From positions 290,889-354,888 of the forward strand of contig JAPPFP010000009.1 in NCBI GenBank assembly GCA_028877275.1: a DNA stretch of 64,000 nucleotides, written 5' to 3'. The notes under the pieces are model-generated. The model searched no databases and was not told where the DNA came from. It worked only from the letters and a program-made list of their open reading frames with translations. Positions 18,993 through 28,073 of this stretch are shown one piece after another. Source of the stretch: Acidobacteriota bacterium. Its GTDB lineage: Bacteria > Acidobacteriota > Thermoanaerobaculia > Multivoradales > Multivoraceae. Every line of letters starts with the position of its first letter. Position 1 is the stretch's first letter. A program made the translations under genes and the position numbers.

Positions 18993-19793
18993 ATGACGCG
19001 GATCTCGGTTGGCGGCGGTGTCCGGAAGAGCCTGCGAAGGCTACACGCGGGCCTGGGGCGCCGGTCGGCGGCCGGCATTCTGGGCGTTGCCGCCGCGTCG
19101 GCCGTCGGCCTCGCAGGCTGTACGGCGTCGGCCCAGGAGGCGGTCGACTTCGCGGAACTGAGGCGGCGCATGGTGCGCGACACGATCGCCGAACCCCGCG
19201 ACGGTCGACCGCCGGTGCTCGACGTGCGCGTCATCGACGCGATGGAGAAGGTCGAACGTCACCTCTTCGTGCCGGAGGAGATCCGCGAGTGGGCCTACCG
19301 CGACTCGCCGCTGGGGATCGGCTGGCAGCAGACGATCTCCCAGCCCTACATCGTGGCGCTGATGACCGAGCTCGCGGAGCCCGACCCGGAGGACAGGGTG
19401 CTCGAGATCGGCACCGGCTCGGGCTACCAGGCCGCGGTGCTGGCGGAGATCGTCGATCAGGTGTTCACGATCGAGATCGTGGAGCCCCTCGGGCTGCGGG
19501 CGGCGGCGGCGCTTGACGCGGCCGGGTACGGGAACGTGACGACCCGGATTGGCGACGGCTACGCGGGGTGGCCCGAGGAGGCGCCCTTCGACGCGATCGT
19601 CGTCACGGCGGCGCCGGACCACGTGCCGCAGCCCCTGGTCGATCAGCTGGCCGCCGGCGGCCGGCTGGTGCTGCCGGTGGGGCCCGATGGCGGCCGCCAG
19701 GAACTCCAGGTGCTGGAAAAGCAGGCGGACGGGTCGGTGGCTCGGACCCGCGTCATTCCGGTGCGCTTCGTGCCGCTGACGCGAAGTCGCTAG
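18993..19793 (+). CDS. pcm: Protein-L-isoaspartate O-methyltransferase with lipoprotein-like signal sequence
   Basis: DRVLEIGTGSGYQAAVLAEIVDQVFTIEIVEPL, DHVPQPLVDQLAAGGRLVLPVG; N-term AAGILGVAAASAVGLAGC lipobox-like. Confidence 0.88.
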   Translation: MTRISVGGGVRKSLRRLHAGLGRRSAAGILGVAAASAVGLAGCTASAQEAVDFAELRRRMVRDTIAEPRDGRPPVLDVRVIDAMEKVERHLFVPEEIREWAYRDSPLGIGWQQTISQPYIVALMTELAEPDPEDRVLEIGTGSGYQAAVLAEIVDQVFTIEIVEPLGLRAAAALDAAGYGNVTTRIGDGYAGWPEEAPFDAIVVTAAPDHVPQPLVDQLAAGGRLVLPVGPDGGRQELQVLEKQADGSVARTRVIPVRFVPLTRSR

Positions 19794-19799
19794 CGGCGC

Positions 19800-20462
19800 C
19801 TACAACGGCACTTCCTCGCCCTCGCCTTCGATGACCAGTCCGAGGGTCACGCCGCCGAGGGGTACGGCCAGTGTGGGCTGGTCGAGGTCGTTCCAGAACA
19901 TGGTGGCGCTCTCCGTGCCGTCGTAGTTCTGAAACAGGGCCATCGTCATCGGGTGGGTGGCGCCCTCGATGATCGTGATGCTGGCTTCGACCAGGGGCTC
20001 CTGCTCCGGGAAGCCGTAGGGATCGAACGTGTCGAGAGTGACCGGAATGAGGACCACGAAGTCGCGGAACCAGGTCTGCCCGGTGTGGTCGCCGTCCGCC
20101 GGCTGTACGGCGTAGCGGAGGGTGTAGGTGCCGGCCGGCACGATCTGCTTCTTGTAGGTGCTCCAGTCGTCCGTCGTGCGCATCAGGCCGACCAGACCGC
20201 CGGGAGGCAGGGTCGGATACTCGACCCCGAGTTCGGCCGAGGGGTCCTGCATGGGGAGCGCGGGCGGGAACCAGAACTCGATCGGCTGGCCCTCGTCGCG
20301 GACCACCCTGTAGCCGGCCGGATCGAGGAGCGGCGACAGCCAGCCCGGCAGATCCGGAGGCAGCTCCGCCGTGCGCTCGAGCGAAGGATCGGCGGCAAGC
20401 GGCGCCGCGAGCAGCAGCGCGGCGAGCAGCGGCCCAACGAGCGGGAGACCAGCGCTCCTCAC
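19800..20462 (-). CDS. Exported protein of unknown function
   Basis: 221 aa from GTG 20462 (GTGA overlap with the upstream stop); signal peptide VRSAGLPLVGPLLAALLLAAPLAADPS. Confidence 0.75.
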   Translation of the reverse strand: MRSAGLPLVGPLLAALLLAAPLAADPSLERTAELPPDLPGWLSPLLDPAGYRVVRDEGQPIEFWFPPALPMQDPSAELGVEYPTLPPGGLVGLMRTTDDWSTYKKQIVPAGTYTLRYAVQPADGDHTGQTWFRDFVVLIPVTLDTFDPYGFPEQEPLVEASITIIEGATHPMTMALFQNYDGTESATMFWNDLDQPTLAVPLGGVTLGLVIEGEGEEVPL

Positions 20463-21595
20463 TCGAAGTTGATCAGGTAGTGGCGGAAGTTCTCGGGCCC
20501 CACCTCGTCCAGCATCTGCAGGAACAGGACCAGCGGCTCGATGTCCGCGTCCGAGATGTTGATCTCGCCGAACAGCGGGTCGACGCCTTCCTGTTCGCTG
20601 TCGGCCGCTTCCGCCAGCGCCATGTGGGCCCGGATCGCGTCTTCGAGGGTGGCGGCGCTGCCGTCGTGCAGGTACGGGTCGGTGCGGGCGAGGTTCCGGA
20701 GCGGCGGCGTCTTGAAGTCGCCGGCGCCGGTGCCGTGGAGCGCGTAGTCGCTGAAGGTCGGCGGCACGTGGCAGCGGACGCAGTTGCCGACGGACTCCAC
20801 GTCGAAGGCGCGGAAGAAGGTCTTGAAGCCCTCGTAGGCCGTCTCGGTGAACCCCTCTGGCCGCCGGATCAGGTTCCGCCCCTCCTGGTTGAAGATCCGG
20901 CTCTCGATGCTCGCCGCGTAGTTCAGCATGTCCTCGTCGTCGTTCGGCTGCTTGCGGAAGCGGTTCTGCTCGGCGAACGCGTCCCAGCGCGCGGTCATCG
21001 TGTAGCTCAGCGTGCGGGTGTAGTCGGCCAGGGCGCGGGCGGCGGCCGCGGCCACCTCGGGCCGCGGCAGGGACTCCAGGTCCAGGCCGTAGACCTCCTG
21101 GAACTGATCGAGATAGGGCACGCCGGAGATCGCGTTGTGGCCCTCGTTGAGCAGCACGTAGGTCGCGTTGTCCATCCCCGCGTCGCGGTCCTCGTCGCTC
21201 CAGCCGTACTGCTTGCCGACCAGCTTGTCGAGGATCATGTCCTCCATCGAGTCGTAGGCGCCATCCCAGCCGAACACCTCGGCGCGGGAGGCGTCGGCCA
21301 GTGTCTGCGCGTTCCGCTCGGTCGTCTCGCGGTTCGCGGTCAGGCTGGTCGGCGTGTAGTCGGCGTAGTAGCGCTCCGACTTGCCGGGCACCGACTCGCC
21401 GATGGCGTGGCACACGGAGCAGGCGATCGCGAAGCCCGTTCCCTGGTTGTTGAACAGGAGCTCGGCGAACAGGTCGTTGCCGAGCTGTTGCAACGTCTCT
21501 GACGGTTCCTCCTCCTGGGCGGCGGTCGCGGCGCCGAACAGGAGAGCGGTTGCCATGGCGAGCGCCGCCGGACCGATCACGCTTCTTCGCTTCAT
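20459..21595 (-). CDS. Di-heme cytochrome c peroxidase / MauG family, exported
   Basis: 378 aa; signal peptide; two CXXCH motifs (CSVCH, CVRCH); LRNLARTDPYLHDGSAATLEDAI. Confidence 0.92.
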   Translation of the reverse strand: MKRRSVIGPAALAMATALLFGAATAAQEEEPSETLQQLGNDLFAELLFNNQGTGFAIACSVCHAIGESVPGKSERYYADYTPTSLTANRETTERNAQTLADASRAEVFGWDGAYDSMEDMILDKLVGKQYGWSDEDRDAGMDNATYVLLNEGHNAISGVPYLDQFQEVYGLDLESLPRPEVAAAAARALADYTRTLSYTMTARWDAFAEQNRFRKQPNDDEDMLNYAASIESRIFNQEGRNLIRRPEGFTETAYEGFKTFFRAFDVESVGNCVRCHVPPTFSDYALHGTGAGDFKTPPLRNLARTDPYLHDGSAATLEDAIRAHMALAEAADSEQEGVDPLFGEINISDADIEPLVLFLQMLDEVGPENFRHYLINFE

Positions 21596-21653
21596 TGTCG
21601 TCCTCCGTGATTGCCGAGAATAAACGATCCGATCAGTGGCACACTAAGCCGCC

Positions 21654-22400
21654 ATGGCGAGGGCGCGAACGGTTCCCTGGGCGGAACTCGACACGATCTT
21701 CTTCGACGCCGGCAACACCTTCCTGTCGATGGACTTCGACCGGGTCGCGGCGGTTGCGGCCAGCCTCGGCGTCGAATGCTCCGGACGGCAGCTGGAACGA
21801 GCCGAGGCAGCGGCGCGGCCGGTGCTCTCCGCGGCCCTGGCCGAGCGGCGGACGACCGAGGGAGGCGGGGCCTTCCGGTTCTACCTGGGAGCAACTCTCG
21901 AGCGGCTGCCGGCGTCCAGCCGGGTCGATGTCGAGCTGGAGGCCGTCGTCTCCGGGCTCGCGGAGCGGCTGTTCTCGCCCGGCCACAACGACCGGCTCTG
22001 GAACCGCAGGCTGCCGGGCCGGAGGGAAGCGCTCGAGCGAATCCGCGCGCTCGGCTACCGCATGGTGGTGGTCAGCAACTCGGACGGCAGCATGGCGCGG
22101 ACCGTCAAACGGATCGGCATGGACCATCTCTTCGACGGCCTGGTCGACTCGACGGTCGTGGGCTTCGAGAAGCCGGACCCCCGGATCTTCGAGGTTGCTC
22201 TCGAACTGGTCGGCGCGCGTTCGGAACGGACGGTGCACGTAGGCGACCTGTATGCCGCCGACGTCGTCGGCGCGTGGGCCGCCGGCGTTCACGCCGTCCT
22301 GCTCGATCCCTGGGCCGACTGGCCGGAGATGGACTGCCCGAAGGTGGCCGACCTGGACGAGCTGGCGTCGCTGTTGCCGGGGCCGCCGGGACGAGCGTGA
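21654..22400 (+). CDS. HAD-superfamily hydrolase
   Basis: 248 aa; FFDAGNT, VVVSNSDGSM, GFEKPDPRIFEVAL, HVGDLYAADVVGAWAAG. Confidence 0.9.
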   Translation: MARARTVPWAELDTIFFDAGNTFLSMDFDRVAAVAASLGVECSGRQLERAEAAARPVLSAALAERRTTEGGGAFRFYLGATLERLPASSRVDVELEAVVSGLAERLFSPGHNDRLWNRRLPGRREALERIRALGYRMVVVSNSDGSMARTVKRIGMDHLFDGLVDSTVVGFEKPDPRIFEVALELVGARSERTVHVGDLYAADVVGAWAAGVHAVLLDPWADWPEMDCPKVADLDELASLLPGPPGRA

Positions 22401-23218
22401 AGCCCGCGGATGTCCGTCGGCACCGCCATCGGTTCTACGAGGCGGCCGTCCAGAACGTGGAAGTGGACATCGACTTTGTCGAGCGTGTCTATCGTCGCCT
22501 CAACGGGCGGCTTCCCGCGACCCTGCGGGAGGACTTCTGCGGCACGGCTTCGCTGGCGAGCGCCTTCGCGGCGCGCAGGCCGGAGAACCGCGCCTGGGGC
22601 ATCGACCTGCACCGCCCGACGCTGGACTGGGGCTGGCGCAATCGCGTCGAGGCCAGGTGTGTCGAGGACAGAGTGGAGCTCGAGTGTCGCGACGTCCGCC
22701 TGGCGCCCGGCCCGGCGGTCGACGTGCAGGTCGCCTTCAACTTCTCCTTCTTCCTGTTCCCGGGGCGCGGTGAGATGCTGGACTACTTCCGGGCGGCCAG
22801 GCGCTCGCTCGAGCCCGGAGGCCTGTTCGTCCTGGACGCCTTCGGCGGCACGGACTCGTTTCAGGCGACAACCGAGGACACGGAGATCGAGGCCTCGGTA
22901 GGCGTCGACGGAGTCGCCCTGCCGGCCTTCACCTACAGTTGGGACCAGCTCGCCTTCAACGCCGTCGACCACTGGATGCGCTGCGCGATGCACTTCACTC
23001 CGGCGGGCGGGGAGAAGGTGCGCAACGTGTTTCGCTACGCGTGGCGAATGTGGACCCTGCCCGAGATCCGGGAGCTACTGGCCGAGGCCGGGTTCGACGA
23101 CATCGACGTGTACGGCGAGGGCTGGGATGCCGGCACCGGGGAAGGGAACGGCATCTTCCGGCGCCGCACGCGAATGGCGAACGAGGGCAGTTGGGTGGTC
23201 TACCTCGTCGCGCGCTAG
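22397..23218 (+). CDS. Class I SAM-dependent methyltransferase
   Basis: 274 aa from GTG 22397; LREDFCGTASLASAFA, WGIDLHRPTLDWG, ARRSLEPGGLFVLDAFGG. Confidence 0.85.
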   Translation: MKPADVRRHRHRFYEAAVQNVEVDIDFVERVYRRLNGRLPATLREDFCGTASLASAFAARRPENRAWGIDLHRPTLDWGWRNRVEARCVEDRVELECRDVRLAPGPAVDVQVAFNFSFFLFPGRGEMLDYFRAARRSLEPGGLFVLDAFGGTDSFQATTEDTEIEASVGVDGVALPAFTYSWDQLAFNAVDHWMRCAMHFTPAGGEKVRNVFRYAWRMWTLPEIRELLAEAGFDDIDVYGEGWDAGTGEGNGIFRRRTRMANEGSWVVYLVAR

Positions 23219-24273
23219 GGACTGCCTTCACTACCGGCCAAACGCTGCCAGTCCTCGTCCCGGACGTCGTTGGCCAGAGTCAGGCCGCCGTCCGAGCCGA
23301 CGAAGACCGGGTCCTTGACCACGCGCACACGCCCGCCGCCCAGCTCGCCGAGCGCGTTCTGCAGTGCCGCGCCAAGGCCCCGAATCAGCCCGGATCCGCC
23401 GGTCAGGATGACGTTGTTGCGGACCCGGCTCTGGTACTCGGGCTCGACGCGGGCGATCAGGTCGAGCATCGTCTCCCGCAGCGGCTCCAGGAGACTCTCG
23501 CAGGCCGTGCGCATCGGCTCGGTGATGTCGATCCGGGTCGGTCTGCCGCTTACCGGCGCGTCGACCACGACCGGGCCGCCTCCGCCCACGAAGGAGTGCT
23601 TCTCCTTCCATGCGCGCGCCATGTGGATCGACACCGAAGCGTCGGGGAAGCGTTCCTCGATGCGCGCGTGCAGGTGATGATCGACGGCGTCGCCGGCGAC
23701 GGTCAAGGTCCGCTGATCGCTCTCGGTCGGAAAGCGGCCCATGAGAACGCAGAGGTCCGTTGTCCCCGCGCCGATATCCACGACCATCGTGTGGACCAGG
23801 GCGTCGAGGCCGTAGGCGACGGCGAACGGTTCCGAGACGATCATCGTGCTCTTGACCTGGCCGTCGAGGATGCGGCGCAGGTTCTGGCGGTTGACCCGGA
23901 GCGTTTCGGCCGGCACGCCGACGACGGCGTGGATCGCCGGCTTCGGGTTCCGTCCCGCGGGCACCGCCAGTTCGAGCAGCCGGCGGACGATCTCGCGCAC
24001 CGCCTGCTCGTCGCGGGCGGACCCTTCCTTGATCAGGCCCCGCTCGAGTGGCCGGCGCAGATCGAGCATCGGTCGTTTCTCCAGTGCCTCGATGCCCACG
24101 AGCACGTCGCGCTGGAGGACCTTTCGGGCGACCATGTCCCGCGGCCAGCCGACGTAGCTACGCACCATGTGGCGCTCGCCGTTCGCGGCCGAGATCGAAC
24201 TGCGCGACGTTCCCAGGTCGATGCCCACCTTGAGTACCGGCGGATCGGGCATGGCGGCGGTCTGCGTGGTCAT
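23215..24273 (-). CDS. MamK-like bacterial actin (Hsp70/actin ATPase fold)
   Basis: 352 aa; VGIDLGTSRSS, VSEPFAVAYGLDALVHTMVVDIGAGTTDLCVLMG, NNVILTGGSGLIRGLG; block-wise resemblance to MamK recalled from memory. Confidence 0.85.
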   Translation of the reverse strand: MTTQTAAMPDPPVLKVGIDLGTSRSSISAANGERHMVRSYVGWPRDMVARKVLQRDVLVGIEALEKRPMLDLRRPLERGLIKEGSARDEQAVREIVRRLLELAVPAGRNPKPAIHAVVGVPAETLRVNRQNLRRILDGQVKSTMIVSEPFAVAYGLDALVHTMVVDIGAGTTDLCVLMGRFPTESDQRTLTVAGDAVDHHLHARIEERFPDASVSIHMARAWKEKHSFVGGGGPVVVDAPVSGRPTRIDITEPMRTACESLLEPLRETMLDLIARVEPEYQSRVRNNVILTGGSGLIRGLGAALQNALGELGGGRVRVVKDPVFVGSDGGLTLANDVRDEDWQRLAGSEGSP

Positions 24274-24282
24274 CCTTCGGCC

Positions 24283-25299
24283 TCAGGCGCCGGTGAGCCC
24301 AGCCTCGGACAGCAGAGACTCGGCATAGCCCTGGATGCCCGCATCCAGGGCTTCGGCGATCGACTGGATGTAGTTCCCGTCCCTCAGTCTCTCGACCTCC
24401 TTCGCGTCTGAGAGGCAGGAAACCTCGGCCAGTACCGCCGGCATCTCCGCCCCGATCAGGACCACGAAGGGCGCGGACTTGACGCCCCGGTCCCGGAGAT
24501 CCGGGTTCTCGGCCCGCAGGCGTCCGAAGAGCGACTGCTGAATCGCGGTTGCCAGCGCCCGACTGTCGTCCTGCCGAGCCTGCGCGTACACCCCGTCGAG
24601 GAGCCGGCGCAGGTCGCCGAGGGAGTAGCCCTGGGCCTCGGAGTTCTCGCGCTCGGCAAGCGCGGAAAGCTCGGGATCGTCGGTGGGGCCGAGATAGTAG
24701 GTCTCGACGCCGCAGGCCCGGTTCGCCGGCAACCAGTTCACATGGATCGAAACGAATACGTCGGCGCCCGCCCGGTTGGCGATCAGGGTGCGGTGGTCGA
24801 GGGCGACGTTCATGTCGGTTTCCCGGGTCATCGCGACCCGGTAGCGGTCGTCCAGGAGGTTGCGCAGCCGGTAGGCAATGTCGAGGGCCAGGGCCTTCTC
24901 GGTCAGGCCGTCGGCGGCCGTGCCGGGCGAGGAGCCGCCGTGACCGGGGTCGAGCACGATTCGTTCGACGGGCAGCGGGAACACGCTCACGTCGACGGCC
25001 TCCGGGGGACCGGTGAAGCGGATCTCGGGCGTCTGTACGGCCCCGTCCACCTCCGCCGCGGGCGGAGGGTCCGGCACCGGGCGCTTCAGTTCCAGGTAGC
25101 CGAGGGCGGCCGCAGCCGCGATGGGAAGCAGCAGCAGGAGGCTCCATGGCGATGCCCGGCGCGGGCGGCGAACCGGCCCGATGTCCGGCTCGTCGCGCGA
25201 CCCGGGCGCCCTGTGGCCCAGGGCCTCGTTGTCGCGCACGGCGGCCTCGATCAGGCCGCGTTTGAAGCGCGGGCCGCCGTTTTGCGTGCCGGGTGTCAC
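24283..25299 (-). CDS. N-acetylmuramoyl-L-alanine amidase (Amidase_3) with N-terminal TM anchor
   Basis: 338 aa; IVLDPGHGGSSPGT, RETDMNVALDHRTLIANRAGADVFVSIHVN; TM SPWSLLLLLPIAAAAALGYL. Confidence 0.93.
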   Translation of the reverse strand: MTPGTQNGGPRFKRGLIEAAVRDNEALGHRAPGSRDEPDIGPVRRPRRASPWSLLLLLPIAAAAALGYLELKRPVPDPPPAAEVDGAVQTPEIRFTGPPEAVDVSVFPLPVERIVLDPGHGGSSPGTAADGLTEKALALDIAYRLRNLLDDRYRVAMTRETDMNVALDHRTLIANRAGADVFVSIHVNWLPANRACGVETYYLGPTDDPELSALAERENSEAQGYSLGDLRRLLDGVYAQARQDDSRALATAIQQSLFGRLRAENPDLRDRGVKSAPFVVLIGAEMPAVLAEVSCLSDAKEVERLRDGNYIQSIAEALDAGIQGYAESLLSEAGLTGA

Positions 25300-25383
25300 A
25301 CCGCCTCCGCAGACATGAATCGACGCTACATGATCGACTCACCGCACGTAACCTCAAGTAGTCTCGCGGGTTGGTGCTGTGCG

Positions 25384-26898
25384 ATGAGCGTTCCCCAATT
25401 CTCCAGGGCCGCGTTGGGTGCGGGCCGCGTCCGGAGGGCTTGGGTTGTTGCGGCCGGCGCCGTGGCGCTACTGGGCTGTAGCGGGGTTCGGGCGCCGGAG
25501 CTCGAGGCGCCGGCGCCTGCCGGCTACGGCGACGATGTGGGGGCTCTGGAACCAGGGGCCGAGGCGGGTTCCCTCGACGCGGAGTGGTGGACGGCGTTCG
25601 GCGATCCCGTGCTGTCCCGGTTGATCGTCGAGGGGCTTGAGCACAACTCCAGCCTCCGCGCCGCGGCGCTGAACGTCGACGTCGCGCTGGCGCAGGCCCG
25701 CCTCGACGGTGCGGCGCGCAACCCGGAGCTGGAGGCGTCACTCGACCCCGGGCGGCGCAAGCAGAACACGGCGCAGAGCGGGCTCACCGAAGCGATCCCG
25801 ATTCCCATTCCCGGCTTCGAGCCCGGCGGCGTGCGGAGCTTCGCCTTCACGTCCTACGGCCTCGCGCTCAACGTCCGCTGGGAGGTCGACCTGTGGGACC
25901 GGCTCGGCGCGCTGACCGCCGCCTCTCTTGCCGAGGCGGCCGCTTCCTCCGCCGACCTCGACGGAGCCCGGCTCTCGATCGCGGGCCAGCTCGCGAAGGT
26001 GTACTTCGGCACGGTCGAGGCGGCGCAGCAGGTGGAACTGGCCGAGCGGACCCTAGCCAGCCGCGAACGGACCCGCGATCGTGTCGAGGCCCGCTACCGG
26101 CGCGGCGTCGCGGCGGCGCTGGAGGTGCGGCAGGCGCGAACCCAGGTCGCGACCGTGGAGGCCTCGCTGGCGGCGCAGCGGCAGACGCTCGACGGATTGC
26201 GCCGGCAGATGGAGGTGCTGCTCGGCCGCTATCCCTCCGGTGAGATCGAAGCGGCCACGGGGCTGCCCGACCTCCCACCGCTGCCGGAAACCGGAGTGCC
26301 GGCCGCCCTGCTGGGGCGGCGCCCCGATCTGCGGGCGGCGGAGTACCGGGCGGTCGCCGCCTCGGAGCGGCTCCGCGCCGCCCACCGGGCGCTCTATCCG
26401 AGCTTCACGCTGAACGGCTCGGTGGGCACGTCGAGCGGCGAACTCCAGGACCTGCTGGATGGAGACTTCTCGGTCTGGAGTCTCGCCGCCGGATTGCTCC
26501 AGCCGCTGCTTTCCGGGGGCCGTCTGCGCGCCGGCCGCGACCTGGTGGAAGCGGGGCTCGGCGCCGCGGAAGCGACCTGGCTGCAAACGGCGCTCCAGGC
26601 CTTCGCGGAAGTCGAGTCGGGTCTCGCCGCCGAGGGGATGCTGAAGGAGCGAACGGCGGCGCTCGAACGAGCCGCGACCGAGAGCCGGGAAGCCGAACGC
26701 CTGGCGGAGGGTCGTTACCGGGAAGGGCTCGTCGGCTACCTTCAGGTGCTCGACAGCCAACGGACGTCATTCCAGTCCGAGAGCCAGTTGCTCGCGGCGC
26801 GACGCCAGCAACTGGAGTCGCGGACGGACCTCATCCTGGCGCTGGGCGGCGGCGTCTACGCGGAACAGGCCGTGCCGGCTGTGAGTGGGGGACCCTGA
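25384..26898 (+). CDS. Outer-membrane efflux lipoprotein (TolC/OprM family)
   Basis: 505 aa from ATG 25384; VVAAGAVALLGC lipobox; NSSLRAAALNVDVALAQARLDGA, LLGRRPDLRAAEYRAVAASERLRAA. Confidence 0.93.
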   Translation: MSVPQFSRAALGAGRVRRAWVVAAGAVALLGCSGVRAPELEAPAPAGYGDDVGALEPGAEAGSLDAEWWTAFGDPVLSRLIVEGLEHNSSLRAAALNVDVALAQARLDGAARNPELEASLDPGRRKQNTAQSGLTEAIPIPIPGFEPGGVRSFAFTSYGLALNVRWEVDLWDRLGALTAASLAEAAASSADLDGARLSIAGQLAKVYFGTVEAAQQVELAERTLASRERTRDRVEARYRRGVAAALEVRQARTQVATVEASLAAQRQTLDGLRRQMEVLLGRYPSGEIEAATGLPDLPPLPETGVPAALLGRRPDLRAAEYRAVAASERLRAAHRALYPSFTLNGSVGTSSGELQDLLDGDFSVWSLAAGLLQPLLSGGRLRAGRDLVEAGLGAAEATWLQTALQAFAEVESGLAAEGMLKERTAALERAATESREAERLAEGRYREGLVGYLQVLDSQRTSFQSESQLLAARRQQLESRTDLILALGGGVYAEQAVPAVSGGP

Positions 26899-26900
26899 TC

Positions 26901-28073
26901 GTGATGAAGTGGACCCTGCCGGGCGCGATCCTGGCGGTGGCCGCTCTGGTGGTCGTCGGCCTGCTTCGGTCGAGGCCTGTGGTCGAGACGGCGCCGCGCG
27001 AGATCGCGCCGCCGCCGGTCCGCGTCCTGACCGTTGCATCGACCGAAGTCGACCTGGGCGTCAGTTCCCAGGGATCGGTCATTCCGGTGACCGAGGCGGA
27101 CCTGGTCTCGGAGGTCGCGGGCACGATCGTCTGGACGTCGGAGAGCTTCGAGGTCGGCGGCTTCTTCGATGCCGGCGAGGTCCTGCTGCGGCTTGACCGG
27201 CGCGACTACGAACTGGCGGTGGCGAGCGCCCGGGCCGCGCTCGCGCAGGCGGGAGTCGGGCTGGCTCGGGAGCAGGCGGAGGCCGATGTGGCCCGCGAAG
27301 AGTGGGAGGAGCTCGGAGCCGACGGTGAGCCGGGGCCGCTGGTGCTGCGCCAGCCGCAGTTGGCCGAGGCGAGGGCGCAGGTGGAAGCGGCGCTCGCCAA
27401 CAAGAGGCGCGTCGAACTGGACCTGGAGCGGACCGCGATCCGGGCGCCCTTTGCCGGCAGGCTTCGCGCCAAGAGAGTCGACCGTGGCGAGTTCGTGAAC
27501 CGCGGCGTGCCGCTGGCCACGATCTACGCGGTGGACGCCGCCGAGGTCGTCCTGCCGGTGCCCGACTCGGAGCTCGCTTTCCTCGATCTTCCGCTCGGTA
27601 GCGAGCTGGCCGAGGCCGGGCCTCGGGTCCTTCTGCGAGCGCAGTTCGCCGGCGGCCGGCACGAGTGGGAGGGCCGGGTCGTGCGCGTTGGCGGCGAGAT
27701 CGACCCGGCGACCCGAATGGTGAACCTGATCGCGCGGGTGGACGATCCGTACCAGGCGTCCGGGAACCGGCCGCCCCTGTCGGTGGGCCTGTTCGTGGAC
27801 GCGGAGGTGGTCGGCCGATCGGTGGAGTCCGTGTTCCAGGTGCCGCGCGGGGCGCTGGTGGGAGCGGATCGCGTGTGGCTGGTGGAGGACGGCAGGCTGG
27901 TCCTGCGTCAGGTCGGCATCCTGCGCGCGGACCCGGAAGTCGTGATCGTGTCGGACGGCCTGGCGGATGGGGACCGGATCAGCCTCACGATTCTCGAGAG
28001 TGCGGTGGACGGGATGCGGGTCACGCCGCAGCCGGAGTCTGAGGGCCTCGGGACCGGCGGGAGCGCGCCATGA
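26901..28073 (+). CDS. RND efflux periplasmic adaptor (membrane fusion) protein
   Basis: 390 aa; biotinyl-lipoyl-like and coiled-coil layout; TAIRAPFAGRLRAKRVDRGEFV. Confidence 0.92.
   Translation: MMKWTLPGAILAVAALVVVGLLRSRPVVETAPREIAPPPVRVLTVASTEVDLGVSSQGSVIPVTEADLVSEVAGTIVWTSESFEVGGFFDAGEVLLRLDRRDYELAVASARAALAQAGVGLAREQAEADVAREEWEELGADGEPGPLVLRQPQLAEARAQVEAALANKRRVELDLERTAIRAPFAGRLRAKRVDRGEFVNRGVPLATIYAVDAAEVVLPVPDSELAFLDLPLGSELAEAGPRVLLRAQFAGGRHEWEGRVVRVGGEIDPATRMVNLIARVDDPYQASGNRPPLSVGLFVDAEVVGRSVESVFQVPRGALVGADRVWLVEDGRLVLRQVGILRADPEVVIVSDGLADGDRISLTILESAVDGMRVTPQPESEGLGTGGSAP

Noticed and set aside
23215-25299. Magnetosome island
   Set aside because: Only a MamK-like protein is present; no mamA/B/E/M/O/Q-like genes in 64 kb, so magnetosome function is not supported.
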